Assembly: GCF_020410765.1 (NCBI RefSeq)
Contig: NZ_CP084541.1
Location: forward strand, 6,502,001 to 6,566,000
DNA length: 64,000 bases
From: Streptomyces marincola
GTDB lineage: Bacteria; Actinomycetota; Actinomycetes; Streptomycetales; Streptomycetaceae
Reading direction: 5' to 3'
The position numbers and the translations under genes were made by a program. Below are positions 1 to 8,906 of this stretch, piece after piece. Under the pieces are notes generated by a model that saw only the letters and a program-made list of their open reading frames with translations, was not told the origin of the DNA and ran no database searches. Each line of letters starts with the position of its first letter. Position 1 is the first letter of the stretch.

Positions 1-891
1 GGCACCCTCGGCGCGGCCAGGGCCGCCACCGCCGCGCCCGCCGAGTTCCGGCCGGTGCCCGGCGCGCGGCTGACGTCCGTGGAGGTGTTCGACGTGCGCT
101 TCCCCGGCTGGGACGGCCAGCCGGTCGCCGCCTGGCTGCTGCTGCCCCGGGCGCCCGGCCCGCTGCCCGCGGTCGTGACCTACCAGGGCTACGGCGGCGG
201 TCGGGGACTGCCGGAGGAGCACCTGCTGTGGAGCGCCGCCGGGTACGCGCACCTCGTGGTCGACAGCCGGGGCCAGGGGCACGAGACGCCCGACCCCGAC
301 CCGGCGCGTGCGCCGCAGTGGGTCGGCGGGTTCATGACCCGGGGGATAACGAGTCCGGCGGAGTACTACTACCGCCGGCTGATGACCGACTGCGTCCGCG
401 CCGTCGACGCGCTGCGCGCGCACCCGGCCGTGGACGCGGACCGGATCGTCGTGCACGGCGGCAGCCAGGGCGGCGGCCTCGCCCTGGCGACGGCGGGTCT
501 GGCCGGCGACGCGGTGGCGGCGGCCCTGGTGGACGTGCCGTTCCTGTGCCACTACCGGCGGGGCGCCGACATCGCCTCCGCCGGGCCCTACCCCGAACTG
601 GTCCAGTACCTCGGCGTGCACCGGCGGGTCGACCCGGCGCGCGTGTTCGGCACCCTCGGCTATTTCGACGGCGTGCACTTCGCGCCCCGGGCGCACGCGC
701 CCGCGCTGTTCAGCGTCGGGCTGATGGACCCGGTCTGCCCGCCGAGCACCGTCTTCGCCGCGTACAACCGCTACGCGGGGGAGAAGGACATCACCGTCTG
801 GGAGTTCGGCGACCACGGGGGCGGGCGCGCCTCGCAGGCCGTGACCCAGCTGGACTGGCTCGCCGGCCGGGGGCTCGGCACCCGGGGCTGA
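1..891 (+). CDS. Acetylxylan esterase / cephalosporin-C deacetylase (CE7), 5' truncated by window edge
   Basis: The frame is open from base 1 to a TGA at 889-891, so the true start lies upstream of the window; 296 residues are visible against about 320 for the family. An alpha/beta-hydrolase fold is indicated by a GGSQGG nucleophile elbow near codon 155, an Asp in LMDPVCPP and a His in DHGGG near the end, which are the three catalytic residues of CE7 enzymes. These esterases remove acetyl groups from xylo-oligosaccharides (and from cephalosporin C). No export signal can be judged because the N-terminus is missing. It lies 50-100 bp before an ABC importer, in keeping with oligosaccharide use, but the importer has its own promoter. 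The identification is firm; the natural substrate is inferred. Confidence 0.85.
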   Translation, partial: GTLGAARAATAAPAEFRPVPGARLTSVEVFDVRFPGWDGQPVAAWLLLPRAPGPLPAVVTYQGYGGGRGLPEEHLLWSAAGYAHLVVDSRGQGHETPDPDPARAPQWVGGFMTRGITSPAEYYYRRLMTDCVRAVDALRAHPAVDADRIVVHGGSQGGGLALATAGLAGDAVAAALVDVPFLCHYRRGADIASAGPYPELVQYLGVHRRVDPARVFGTLGYFDGVHFAPRAHAPALFSVGLMDPVCPPSTVFAAYNRYAGEKDITVWEFGDHGGGRASQAVTQLDWLAGRGLGTRG

Positions 892-909
892 GCCGCTGAT
901 CACATTCCC

Positions 910-957
910 TGGACAGGGCCTGCCGCCTCTCCTGTTTAATTGCGACTGTTTCGCAAT
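910..957 (+). promoter_or_regulatory. Promoter with 19-bp palindromic operator for the ABC importer operon
   Basis: TGGACA (910-915) and TTTAAT (935-940) are separated by 19 bp and read as a housekeeping-type promoter. Directly after the -10 lies a perfect inverted repeat, ATTGCGA (939-945), CTGTT, TCGCAAT (951-957), which would cover the transcription start. A repressor bound here would block the operon. No adjacent regulator gene is evident, so the ligand and protein are unknown. Confidence 0.5.
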
Positions 958-987
958 AACCGACGACGCCTGGCAGGGGTGTGTGGC

Positions 988-2589
988 ATGACGGCCCGGA
1001 CACTACGCACGGGGATGGCCGCGACGGCGGCGGCGCTCACGCTGGCGACCGCCGCCTGTTCGGCCCCTTCGGAGGACGGGGGCGACGGGGAGACGGGCGG
1101 TGGCCAGGACTCGATCGTCATCGGCATAGCCACGGAACCCGAGTCGCTGTCCCCGCTCCTCGGCTACGGCCAGGACGGCAACTCGAAGATATTCGACGGG
1201 CTGCTGCGCCACGACGAGAACCTGGAACTCCAGCCCGCGCTCGCGACGGAGCTGCCCGAGATCAGTGACGACGGGCTCACCTACACCTACACCTTGCGCG
1301 AGGGCGTCGAGTTCAGCGACGGCCAGCCCTTCACCGCCCGCGACGTCGTCTTCACCTACGAGACGATCCTCGACGAGGACACCAACAACCCGGCCAAGGA
1401 CGACCTGGCCGCCATCGAGAGCGTCACGGCGGAGGGCGACCACACGGTCGTGTTCACCCTCGCCTACCCCTACGCCCCCTTCGCGGAACGGACCGTGCTG
1501 CCCATCGCGTCGGCCGGGGCCGCCGGCGGGCAGGACGTGAACACCGGCCCCTACAACTCCGAGCCCGTGGGCACCGGGCCCTACGTGGTCACCGGCTGGA
1601 CCCGCGGCGAACGCATCACGCTGGAGGCCAACCCGGACTACTGGGACGGCGCCCCTGAGGTCACGCGCGTGACCATGGCCGTCATCCCGGACGACGACGT
1701 GCGCGCCACCCGCCTGCGTTCCGGGGACATCGACGCCGCCGTGCTCCCGCCCAACCTGGCCGGCACCTTCGCCGACGAGGACGGCATGGTCACGCTGAAC
1801 GCCGAGAGCGCCGACTTCAGGTCCGTGACCCTGCCCACGGGCAACCCCGTCACCGGGGACCGCGCCGTGCGCCGGGCCCTGGACACCGCGGTGGACCGCC
1901 AGCTGATGGTCGACAGCATCCTGGAGGGCGCGGGCAGCCCCGCGCACGGCCCCGTGCCCGCCGCCAGCTCCTGGTTCACCGAGGGCACGGAACGCTCCCA
2001 CGACCCGGACGCGGCGCGTCAGATCCTCGACGAGGCCGGCTGGGAGCCGGGTGAGGACGGCATCCGGGTCAGGGACGGGCAGCGCGCCGAGTTCACCCTG
2101 TGGTATCCGGCCGGCGACCGGCTGCGCCAGGAGCACGCGCTCGCCTTCGCCTCGGACGCCAGGGAGGTGGGCATCGAGGCCACCGTCGAGTCGGGCCCCT
2201 GGGAGGTCATCGACGAGCGCCTCGCGCAGGACGCCGTCCTCGCCGGCGGCGGCAGCCCGGCGGACCCCGACTTCGACCTCTACACGCTGCTGAAGTCCGA
2301 TCTGGCCGGCAACGGATACAACAACATGGGCCAGTACGACAACCCGGCCGTCGACGAGCAGCTCGACATCGGCCGCCGCAGCAACGACCCGCAGGAGCGG
2401 GCCGCGGCCTACGACGCCGTGCAGCGCGAACTCGTCGAGGACCCGGGCTACATCTTCCTCACCCACATCGACCACGTCTACGTCATGGCCGACCACTGGG
2501 ACGGCGTCAGCACCCAGGTGGAACCGCACGACCACGGCCTGGGCCACGGTCCCTGGTGGAACGTGGAGGACTGGACGGTCCGTCGGTGA
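988..2589 (+). CDS. ABC transporter substrate-binding lipoprotein, family 5 (peptide/oligosaccharide)
   Basis: This is a 533-residue extracytoplasmic solute receptor. The N-terminus has a positively charged segment, a hydrophobic stretch and a Cys at residue 24 (ATAAC), so it should be exported and lipid-anchored. The body has the features of SBP family 5 (DppA/OppA/NikA), including SPLLGYGQDGNSKIFDGL, GTGPYVV and the ANPDYWDG motif. ATG 988 is chosen because AGGGG lies about 9 bp upstream; an in-frame TTG at 940 falls inside the promoter-operator and is unlikely to be used. It heads a five-gene importer operon and overlaps the next gene by 4 bp. The ligand cannot be read from sequence; the nearby xylan esterase makes an oligosaccharide possible, a peptide is the family default. 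Confidence 0.88.
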   Translation: MTARTLRTGMAATAAALTLATAACSAPSEDGGDGETGGGQDSIVIGIATEPESLSPLLGYGQDGNSKIFDGLLRHDENLELQPALATELPEISDDGLTYTYTLREGVEFSDGQPFTARDVVFTYETILDEDTNNPAKDDLAAIESVTAEGDHTVVFTLAYPYAPFAERTVLPIASAGAAGGQDVNTGPYNSEPVGTGPYVVTGWTRGERITLEANPDYWDGAPEVTRVTMAVIPDDDVRATRLRSGDIDAAVLPPNLAGTFADEDGMVTLNAESADFRSVTLPTGNPVTGDRAVRRALDTAVDRQLMVDSILEGAGSPAHGPVPAASSWFTEGTERSHDPDAARQILDEAGWEPGEDGIRVRDGQRAEFTLWYPAGDRLRQEHALAFASDAREVGIEATVESGPWEVIDERLAQDAVLAGGGSPADPDFDLYTLLKSDLAGNGYNNMGQYDNPAVDEQLDIGRRSNDPQERAAAYDAVQRELVEDPGYIFLTHIDHVYVMADHWDGVSTQVEPHDHGLGHGPWWNVEDWTVRR

Positions 2590-3578
2590 CCTCCCTTCCC
2601 TGGGCCGCCATGGCCCGGCTCTCGGGACGGCGGCTGCTGGCCGCCGTCCCCGTCCTCGCCCTGGTGACGCTCGGCATGTTCGCCCTGGGCGCCGCCTCCC
2701 CGTTCGACCCGGTCCGCCAGTACATCGGCGACGGCGGCATGGGGGCGTCGCAGGAGACGCTGGACGCGCTGCGCGAGAACCTCGGCACCAGCGGCACGTT
2801 CGTCGAGCAGTGGTGGGCCTGGCTGCGTTCCGTCGCCGGCGGTGACCTCGGCCAGTCCCTGGCCCTGCACCAGCCCGTCGGCCAGGTCATCACCGAACGC
2901 ATCGGCTGGTCGGTGCTGCTGTGCTCGGTGGCGTTCGTCATCGCCGTGCTCCTGGGCACCGCGCTTGGCGTGCTCGCCGCCCGCCGCCCCGGCGGCGTCC
3001 TGGACCGGGTCGTCACCTCGCTCGGCTACACCCTCCAGGCCGCGCCGCCGTTCTGGCTCGCGCTGCTGGCGATCTGGCTGTTCGCGCTGCAACTCGACAT
3101 CCTCCCGGCCGGCGGCCTCACCGACCCGGGTTCCGACGTGGTCACGGCCGGCTCCCTGCTCAGCCACCTGGTCCTCCCCGCCGGAGTGCTCGCGATCTCG
3201 CAGCTGCCCTGGTTCGTGCTGTACGTGCGCCAGGGGGTCGGCGACGCGCTGCGCGAGGACCCGGTGCGGGGCGCCCGCGCCCGCGGGCTGAGCGAACGCA
3301 CCGTGCTCCTCGGTCACGCCCTGCGCTCCGGGCTGCTGCCGGTCCTGACCCTGGTCGGCACCCGCATACCCGAGCTGATCACCGGCGCCCTGCTGATCGA
3401 AACGGTGTTCAGCTGGCCCGGCATCGCCTCCGCCACCGTGCGCGCCGCCACCGCGACCGACTTCCCGCTGCTCGCCGCCCTGACGGTGCTCTCGGCCCTC
3501 GCCGTCCTGGCCGGGAACCTGCTCGCCGACCTGCTGTACGGCCTGGCCGACCCGCGCGTCGACCACGACGAGATGTGA
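2586..3578 (+). CDS. ABC transporter permease, DppB type
   Basis: This 330-residue integral membrane subunit has an N-terminal helix, a periplasmic loop and about five further helices. It carries a binding-protein-dependent transport domain with the EAA-like loop (EDPVRGARARGLSERTVL) that docks onto the ATPase. The GTG at 2586 overlaps the stop of the receptor gene as GTGA, implying translational coupling; an ATG at 2610 is the alternative start. With the following permease it should form the membrane channel of the importer. Confidence 0.87.
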   Translation: MTSLPWAAMARLSGRRLLAAVPVLALVTLGMFALGAASPFDPVRQYIGDGGMGASQETLDALRENLGTSGTFVEQWWAWLRSVAGGDLGQSLALHQPVGQVITERIGWSVLLCSVAFVIAVLLGTALGVLAARRPGGVLDRVVTSLGYTLQAAPPFWLALLAIWLFALQLDILPAGGLTDPGSDVVTAGSLLSHLVLPAGVLAISQLPWFVLYVRQGVGDALREDPVRGARARGLSERTVLLGHALRSGLLPVLTLVGTRIPELITGALLIETVFSWPGIASATVRAATATDFPLLAALTVLSALAVLAGNLLADLLYGLADPRVDHDEM

Positions 3579-3582
3579 TGCC

Positions 3583-4461
3583 ATGAACGCTCAAGCCACA
3601 GAACAGGCATGGCGGACACCCGCGCCCGACCGGCGCGGCACCAGGACCGCGCGCATCGCCGTGTCCGCCGTGCTGGTCGGCGCCGCGGCCCTGGCCGTCC
3701 TCCTGGTCCCGCCGCTCTTCCACCTCGACCAGCAGGCGGTCGACCTGACCGCCAAGCTCGACCCGCCGAGCGCCGACCACCCCTTCGGCACCGACGAGGT
3801 GGGCCGCGACGTGCTCCTCCGCAGCGTCTACGGGCTGCGCGTCTCCCTCCTCGTCGGCCTGGTCGCGGCGCTCGTGGCCAGCGGCATCGGGCTCGTCGTC
3901 GGCTGCGCGGCCGGGGCGCTCGGCGGCCGGACGGACCGGGTCGTGATGCGCCTGGTCGACACGTTCACGGCCGTGCCGCACCTGCTGATGGGCATCTTCA
4001 TCGTCGCGATGTTCCGGCCGGGCATCTGGCCCGTCGTGGCCTCCGTCGGACTCACCCACTGGGTGTCCACCGCCCGCATCGTGCGCGCCGAAGTGCTGTC
4101 GCTGCGTGCCAGGCCGTTCGTGGACGCCGCGATCTCCGGCGGCGCCTCGCGGATGCGCGTCGCGTCGCGCCACCTGCTGCCCGCGGTGCTCCCGCAGGCC
4201 GGGCTCGCGGCCGTGCTCATGGTGCCGCACGCCATCTGGCACGAGTCCGCGCTGTCGTTCCTCGGCCTGGGCATCCCCGCCCACGAGGCCAGCCTCGGCA
4301 CCATGATCAACGGGGCCAGGGGCTCGCTCGTCACCGGCGAATGGTGGCCCACGCTGTTCCCCGGCCTGTTCATCGTCATCCCCACCCTCGCCATCGCCGG
4401 ACTCGCCGGCGCCTGGCGGGAACGGATCAACCCCCGCCGCCGATCGGAGCTGGTCCTGTGA
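3583..4461 (+). CDS. ABC transporter permease, DppC type
   Basis: This 292-residue second membrane subunit has the N-terminal OppC_N-like segment, the motif HPFGTDEVGRDVLLR typical of DppC/OppC proteins, and an EAA loop (AISGGASRMRVASRHLLP). It starts 4 bp after the DppB-type stop, and its own stop overlaps the GTG of the ATPase gene as GTGA. Partner of the DppB-type permease in the importer channel. Confidence 0.88.
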   Translation: MNAQATEQAWRTPAPDRRGTRTARIAVSAVLVGAAALAVLLVPPLFHLDQQAVDLTAKLDPPSADHPFGTDEVGRDVLLRSVYGLRVSLLVGLVAALVASGIGLVVGCAAGALGGRTDRVVMRLVDTFTAVPHLLMGIFIVAMFRPGIWPVVASVGLTHWVSTARIVRAEVLSLRARPFVDAAISGGASRMRVASRHLLPAVLPQAGLAAVLMVPHAIWHESALSFLGLGIPAHEASLGTMINGARGSLVTGEWWPTLFPGLFIVIPTLAIAGLAGAWRERINPRRRSELVL

Positions 4462-5492
4462 ACGACGCGCCCACCGCGCCAGGACGCGGGGACGGCCTCC
4501 GCGAGCCGGGGGCAGGCACCCCGGGGCTGGAGCCGGCCGAGGGCCCGCTGCTGTCCGTGCGGGAGCTGTCCGTGCGTTTCCTCATGCCGGGCGGACGGCA
4601 CGTCGCCGCCGTCAACTCCGTGTCCTTCGACCTGGCGGCCGGGGAATGCCTCGCCCTCGTGGGGGAGAGCGGCTGCGGCAAGTCCGTCCTGGCCTCCGCG
4701 CTGCTCGGGCTGCTCCCCGGCAACGCCAGGACCCGGGGCTCCGCGCTGCTCGGGCCCGGCGACCGGGTCGACCTGCTCGGCGCCGGCGAGACGGTCCTCG
4801 CCAGGACCGTGCGCGGCCGGCGCGCGGGGCTGATACCGCAGAGCCCGGCCGCGCACCTCACGCCCGTGCGCACAGTGCGGGCCCAGTTGGAGGAGACCGT
4901 CCGCGAACTGCGCGACGTCCCGCGCGGCGGGCTCCGCGCCGCGGGCGAGGCCGCCGCGGCACGCGCCGCGTTCCCCGCCGACCACCTCGACCGCTACCCG
5001 CACCAGCTCTCCGGCGGACTCGCCCAGCGCGCCGCGACCGCGCTCGCGCTGGTCGGCGGCGCCCCGCTGCTGATCGCCGACGAACCGACCACAGGACTCG
5101 ACCGCGACCTCGTGGACCGCACCGTCGACGAACTGCGCGGGCACACCGACGACGGCCACGGCCTGCTCGTCATCACCCACGACCTCGCCGCCGCGGAACG
5201 CATGGCCGACCGGGTCGCGGTCATGTACGCGGGCCGCCTCGTCGAAGTGGCCGACGCCCCCGCGTTCTTCGGCCGTCCCGGCCCGCGGCACCCCTACGCG
5301 CGCGGACTCCTCGACGCGCTGCCGGAACGCGCGTTCACCCCCATCCCCGGCCTGCCGCCCGAACTGGACGCCCTGCCCGATGGCTGCGCGTTCGCCCCCC
5401 GCTGCGAACGCGCCACCGGCGTCTGCCGCACCCTCCCCGCCCTCACCGGCGGAGTCGCCTGCCATCACGCCGAGGAGGCCGTCGATGCTTGA
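4458..5492 (+). CDS. ABC transporter ATP-binding protein, DppD type
   Basis: A 344-residue ATPase starting at the GTG of the GTGA overlap. Walker A is GESGCGKS, the signature is LSGGLAQR and Walker B is LLIADEPTTGLD, followed by an H-loop (ITHD). The C-terminus carries the Cys-containing oligopeptide-transporter tail (CAFAPRCERATGVCR), which often binds an iron-sulfur cluster in DppD/OppD. A leader of roughly 30 low-complexity residues precedes the ABC domain. It should energise the importer together with the next gene. Confidence 0.88.
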   Translation: MNDAPTAPGRGDGLREPGAGTPGLEPAEGPLLSVRELSVRFLMPGGRHVAAVNSVSFDLAAGECLALVGESGCGKSVLASALLGLLPGNARTRGSALLGPGDRVDLLGAGETVLARTVRGRRAGLIPQSPAAHLTPVRTVRAQLEETVRELRDVPRGGLRAAGEAAAARAAFPADHLDRYPHQLSGGLAQRAATALALVGGAPLLIADEPTTGLDRDLVDRTVDELRGHTDDGHGLLVITHDLAAAERMADRVAVMYAGRLVEVADAPAFFGRPGPRHPYARGLLDALPERAFTPIPGLPPELDALPDGCAFAPRCERATGVCRTLPALTGGVACHHAEEAVDA

Positions 5493-6147
5493 ACTCGACC
5501 GCATCACCGCGGGCTGGGTGCGCGGCAAGCCGGTCGTCCGCGACATGTCGCTCACCGTCGCCGACGGCGAGGCCCTCGGACTGCTCGGCCCGAGCGGCTG
5601 CGGCAAGTCCACCCTGGCCCGCGTCGCCGCGCTGCTGCACCGCCCCGACGCGGGCACCGTCCGCCTCGCGGGCGAGCCCGTGCGCGGCTTCCGCCACCGC
5701 GCGCCGCGCGAGCAGCGCACCCGCGTCGGCGTCGTCTTCCAGCAGCCGCGCCTGGCCGCCGACCCCAGGCTGGCCCTGCGCGACCTGATCGCGGAGCCCG
5801 CGCGCGCCACCGGCCGCGGCCGGGAACTCGCCGACCGCGCCGCGGACCTGGCCGCCACCGTCGGACTCGGCCCAGAACTGCTCGGCCGCCGCCCGCACGA
5901 GGTCAGCGACGGGCAGTTGCAGCGCGCCTGCCTGGCCCGCGCGCTGCTCCTGCGGCCCTCGCTGCTGATCTGCGACGAGATGACCGCCATGCTCGACGCG
6001 TCCACAACGGCCGCTCTGGTCGCCGTCGTCGAGGACTACCGGCGCGAGAGCGGCGCGGCACTGCTCGCCGTGGGGCACGACCGGGTGCTGCTCGGCCGGT
6101 GGTGCGACCGGGTCCTCGACTTCCCGGCCGGCCCGGCCGCCGGCTGA
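5485..6147 (+). CDS. ABC transporter ATP-binding protein, DppF type (short)
   Basis: A 220-residue ATPase with GPSGCGKS (Walker A), VFQQPR (Q-loop), VSDGQLQRA (a variant of LSGGQ) and LLICDEMTAMLD (Walker B). GAGGAGG lies 7 bp before ATG 5485, and the start overlaps the previous stop by 8 bp. It is much shorter than typical DppF proteins (about 320 residues), lacking the C-terminal oligopeptide tail. It is the last gene of the importer operon. The D in place of G in the signature and the M in place of P in Walker B are mild deviations. Confidence 0.85.
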   Translation: MLELDRITAGWVRGKPVVRDMSLTVADGEALGLLGPSGCGKSTLARVAALLHRPDAGTVRLAGEPVRGFRHRAPREQRTRVGVVFQQPRLAADPRLALRDLIAEPARATGRGRELADRAADLAATVGLGPELLGRRPHEVSDGQLQRACLARALLLRPSLLICDEMTAMLDASTTAALVAVVEDYRRESGAALLAVGHDRVLLGRWCDRVLDFPAGPAAG

Positions 6148-6148
6148 G

Positions 6149-6173
6149 CCCCCGCCCGCCGCGCGGGCCGGGG
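6149..6173 (+). terminator. Hairpin after the ABC importer operon
   Basis: CCCCGCCCGC and GCGGGCCGGGG pair with a single bulge across a 3-nt loop just after the stop codon. The expected role is to end the five-gene importer transcript before the response-regulator gene. Confidence 0.4.
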
Positions 6174-6215
6174 CCGCGGTGGGCGGCCGGACCCGCGCTG
6201 GCTACCGTGACCGGC

Positions 6216-6872
6216 ATGACCATCCGCGTGCTGCTCGTCGACGACGACCCCCTCGTCCGCTCGGGACTGCGCCTGATGCTCGGCGCCGCCCAGGACATCG
6301 AGGTCACGGGCGAGGCGGCGGACGGCGCGGAGGTGACCGGTCTCGTGGAGCGGCTCGCGCCCGACGTCGTCCTGATGGACATCCGCATGCCGGGCATGGA
6401 CGGCCTCGCGGCGACCGAGAGCCTGCGGGCCCTGCCCTCGCCGCCCGAGGTCGTGATGCTGACCACCTTCAACGCCGACGAGCACGTGCTGCGGGCGCTG
6501 CGGGCCGGCGCCGCGGGCTTCGTGCTCAAGGACACCCCGCCGGGGGAGATCGTCGAGGCCGTGCGGCGCGTGGCCGCCGGCGACCCGGTGCTCTCGCCCG
6601 CCGTGACCCAGCGCCTCATCGCGCACGTCACCGGCCCGGCCCGGGAGACCCACCGCGCCCGCGGCAGGCTCGCGGCGCTCGCCGAACGGGAGCGCGAGGT
6701 CGCCGTGGCGATCGGGCGGGGCCGGTCGAACGCCGAGATCGCCGCCGAGCTGTACATGAGCCTGCCGACGGTCAAGACCCACGTCTCCCGCGTGCTGGCC
6801 AAGCTCGGCCTGAACAACCGGGTGCAGATCGCCCTCCTCGTCCACGACGCCGGGCTCACCGACGAGCCCTGA
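6216..6872 (+). CDS. Orphan NarL/FixJ-type response regulator
   Basis: This 218-residue protein has a receiver domain (acidic DDD near residues 8-10, phospho-acceptor Asp in LMDIRMPG near residue 54, conserved T and K at LTTFN and LKDT) followed by a LuxR-type helix-turn-helix (LAEREREVAVAIGRGRSNAEIAAEL and the recognition helix PTVKTHVSRVLAKL). Such proteins are activated by a histidine kinase and bind DNA as dimers. No kinase gene lies on either side, so the partner must be elsewhere or the receiver acts without one. The start at 6216 gives the canonical receiver N-terminus MTIRVLLVDDD. Confidence 0.88.
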   Translation: MTIRVLLVDDDPLVRSGLRLMLGAAQDIEVTGEAADGAEVTGLVERLAPDVVLMDIRMPGMDGLAATESLRALPSPPEVVMLTTFNADEHVLRALRAGAAGFVLKDTPPGEIVEAVRRVAAGDPVLSPAVTQRLIAHVTGPARETHRARGRLAALAEREREVAVAIGRGRSNAEIAAELYMSLPTVKTHVSRVLAKLGLNNRVQIALLVHDAGLTDEP

Positions 6873-6896
6873 ACCGGCCCGCGGGAATGTTCCGCG

Positions 6897-7940
6897 ATGT
6901 CGACTGTTGGATCAGACGTGGACACGACGGCACGTTTGCGGTCGGTGCGCTGGTCGATTCTCGACCGCGCGCTGATCCGCACCGGACAGCAGCCCGCCGA
7001 GGCGTTGCGGGACACGGTGGGCTTCGCCCGGGACGCGGAACGCCTCGGATTCGCCAGGTTCTGGGTGGCCGAGCACCACGGCGTTCCCGGTGTCGCCGGC
7101 TCCGCGCCCACCGTGCTCGCGGCTGCGGTCGCCTCCGCGACCGAGCGCATCAGGGTCGGGACCGGCGGCGTGATGCTGCCCAACCACCGCCCGTTCGTCG
7201 TGGCCGAGCAGTTCGGCGTGCTGGAGTCCCTCTTCCCCGGGCGCATCGACATGGGGCTCGGCCGCTCCGTCGGATTCGTCGAGCCGGTCCGCCGGGCGCT
7301 CGGCGCGGGCAAGGACGCCGCCGACCGGTTCGGCGACGACATCGCCGAGCTGCTCGGCTGGTTCGAACCCGGCGGTCCCGTGCGCGCCCTCCCCGCGGAG
7401 GGGCTGCGCGTGCCCGCGTTCGTCCTCGCGGTGGGGGAGGGGGCCAGGGCCGCGGCGGCGCACGGTCTGCCCCTGGTGATGGCACACCTGAGCGATGAGG
7501 ACCGCATGCGCACGGCCCTCGACCGCTACCGTGCGGAATTCACCCCTTCCTCGCACGGCGCCCGTCCCTATGTGATCGTCGCGGTGAACGCCGCGGTGGC
7601 GGGGACGAGGGAGGAAGCGGAACTGCTCCAGGTGCCCGAGGCGTGGGCCACCGTCTGGTCCCGCACCCGCGGGGTCTTCCCGGCCCTCGACGCCCCGCGG
7701 GACATCCTGGCGCGGAACTTCACCGAGACGGAACGGCGTTACTTCGCCCAGGCACGCGCCGGGCACCTGTACGGCACGGAGGCCGAGATGGCCGACGTGC
7801 TCGGCCGCCTCGTCGCCCGCACCGGCGCCGACGAGTTGATGATCACGCTCGCCACCCACGACCCGGCCGCCCGGCTCGACTCCAGCCGCAGACTCGCGCG
7901 CCTGGCCGGTCTCGCCCCGCGCCCGGCTCACGACGCCTGA
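6897..7940 (+). CDS. LLM-class flavin-dependent oxidoreductase (MsnO8-like luciferase family)
   Basis: A 347-residue TIM-barrel monooxygenase of the bacterial luciferase family. FARFWVAEHHGVPGVAGSAP, GTGGVMLPNH and the FPGRIDMGLGRS segment match the LLM subgroup labelled MsnO8. The family uses reduced flavin (FMNH2 or F420H2) to oxygenate small molecules; cofactor and substrate are not deducible here. It starts 24 bp after the response-regulator gene and may share its transcript. The roughly 140 bp that follow, up to the convergent ATPase gene, carry no gene I can support. Confidence 0.8.
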   Translation: MSTVGSDVDTTARLRSVRWSILDRALIRTGQQPAEALRDTVGFARDAERLGFARFWVAEHHGVPGVAGSAPTVLAAAVASATERIRVGTGGVMLPNHRPFVVAEQFGVLESLFPGRIDMGLGRSVGFVEPVRRALGAGKDAADRFGDDIAELLGWFEPGGPVRALPAEGLRVPAFVLAVGEGARAAAAHGLPLVMAHLSDEDRMRTALDRYRAEFTPSSHGARPYVIVAVNAAVAGTREEAELLQVPEAWATVWSRTRGVFPALDAPRDILARNFTETERRYFAQARAGHLYGTEAEMADVLGRLVARTGADELMITLATHDPAARLDSSRRLARLAGLAPRPAHDA

Positions 7941-8083
7941 GCGGGAACGCCTGCGGCGAGGTCCTCCGGGAGGCGTCCGTCCGCACGCCCGCGGCCACCG
8001 CCTTCCTCGCCGCCCTCGGCATCACCGACCGGGCACGGCACGACGCGTGAGGCGCGTCCGGGACCGCGCCGCCGGGGGCGCGT

Positions 8084-8629
8084 TCAGCGGGCGTACGAGG
8101 CGATCGCCGCGCTCACCACGGCGAGGCGCCCCGCGAGATCGCCGGCCGGGACATCGACCAGCTCGTACCCCAACTCCCGGTAGCAGCGGGCGTGGACCTC
8201 CTCGAACACCAGGGACTCCTCGAACGTGATCCGCCGGGCCGGCGTGGGCTCGCAATGTCCCAGGTGGCGAACGAAGAACACCTGCCGCTGGTAGATCCGC
8301 CCGGCGGCGACGCGTTCGAGCTCCGCGGTCAGGGCCGAGGACACAGGCAGCCCCAGGTACGTGGCGAGCGCCAGCGTGCACACCGGTGAGCGGTCGAAGA
8401 ACTGCACCGGGCCCGTCGCGGGCGCCGCCACCTGCCGCTCCCGCTGGAGCGCGACGACTTCGTCGACGAAGGACGCCCGCGACCACGGCTCGTCCTCGCC
8501 CCGGGCCTGGGCCCGGGCGATGACAGCCGTCGCCGCCTCCTCGACGACCGGGTGGCCCAGCGCGGCCAGGCGTCGCAGCAGCGAGGTCTTCCCCGCGCCC
8601 GGTGTGCCGGTCAGGATGTAACGCCGCAT
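8084..8629 (-). CDS. AAA-type ATP-binding protein (small predicted kinase/NTPase)
   Basis: A 181-residue protein beginning MRRYILTG, with a P-loop GTPGAGKTS at residues 8-16 and an Asp-containing FFDRSP motif in the middle, a pattern shared with small ATPases and kinase-like NTPases of the AAA_28 group. The region upstream of ATG 8629 is open but low-complexity, so the P-loop-proximal ATG is preferred. It stands alone on the minus strand. Substrate is unknown. Confidence 0.75.
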   Translation of the reverse strand: MRRYILTGTPGAGKTSLLRRLAALGHPVVEEAATAVIARAQARGEDEPWSRASFVDEVVALQRERQVAAPATGPVQFFDRSPVCTLALATYLGLPVSSALTAELERVAAGRIYQRQVFFVRHLGHCEPTPARRITFEESLVFEEVHARCYRELGYELVDVPAGDLAGRLAVVSAAIASYAR

Positions 8630-8906
8630 GTTCGTCGAGCCTTTCGCGCGACCCGGACCGTTCCCGCGGCACCCCTCCAGGACGACGAGCCCGCGGCAAC
8701 GGGAAGGGAGGGTGAACCGAAGGGGAGCAAAAAGGGGAGGTACGGGGGCCCGCGCACGGAGCTGGGAAGCGCCTGTGGTCATGTCCCGGACGGCTCACGG
8801 CCGCACACACCCACCGGGCCCGCGGCGTTCAGAGTACTGGCCCCCAGCCACGGCCACCACCGCGCGGCCCGCCGGCACCGCCGCGGTACCGGCAGGCACG
8901 GGAGCG

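Noticed and set aside
228..899. Long Arg-rich open frame overlapping the esterase
   Set aside because: Frame-shifted shadow of a high-GC gene; Arg/Ala/Gly-only composition with no domain.
940..987. Upstream TTG start for the ABC receptor
   Set aside because: It lies inside the palindrome and at the expected transcription start; the ATG at 988 has a good ribosome site and gives a normal lipoprotein signal.
7941..8050. In-frame tail ending SVRTPAATAFLAALGITDRARHDA
   Set aside because: Reads somewhat like a protein C-terminus but has no start, ribosome site or recognisable family; too short to call a remnant.
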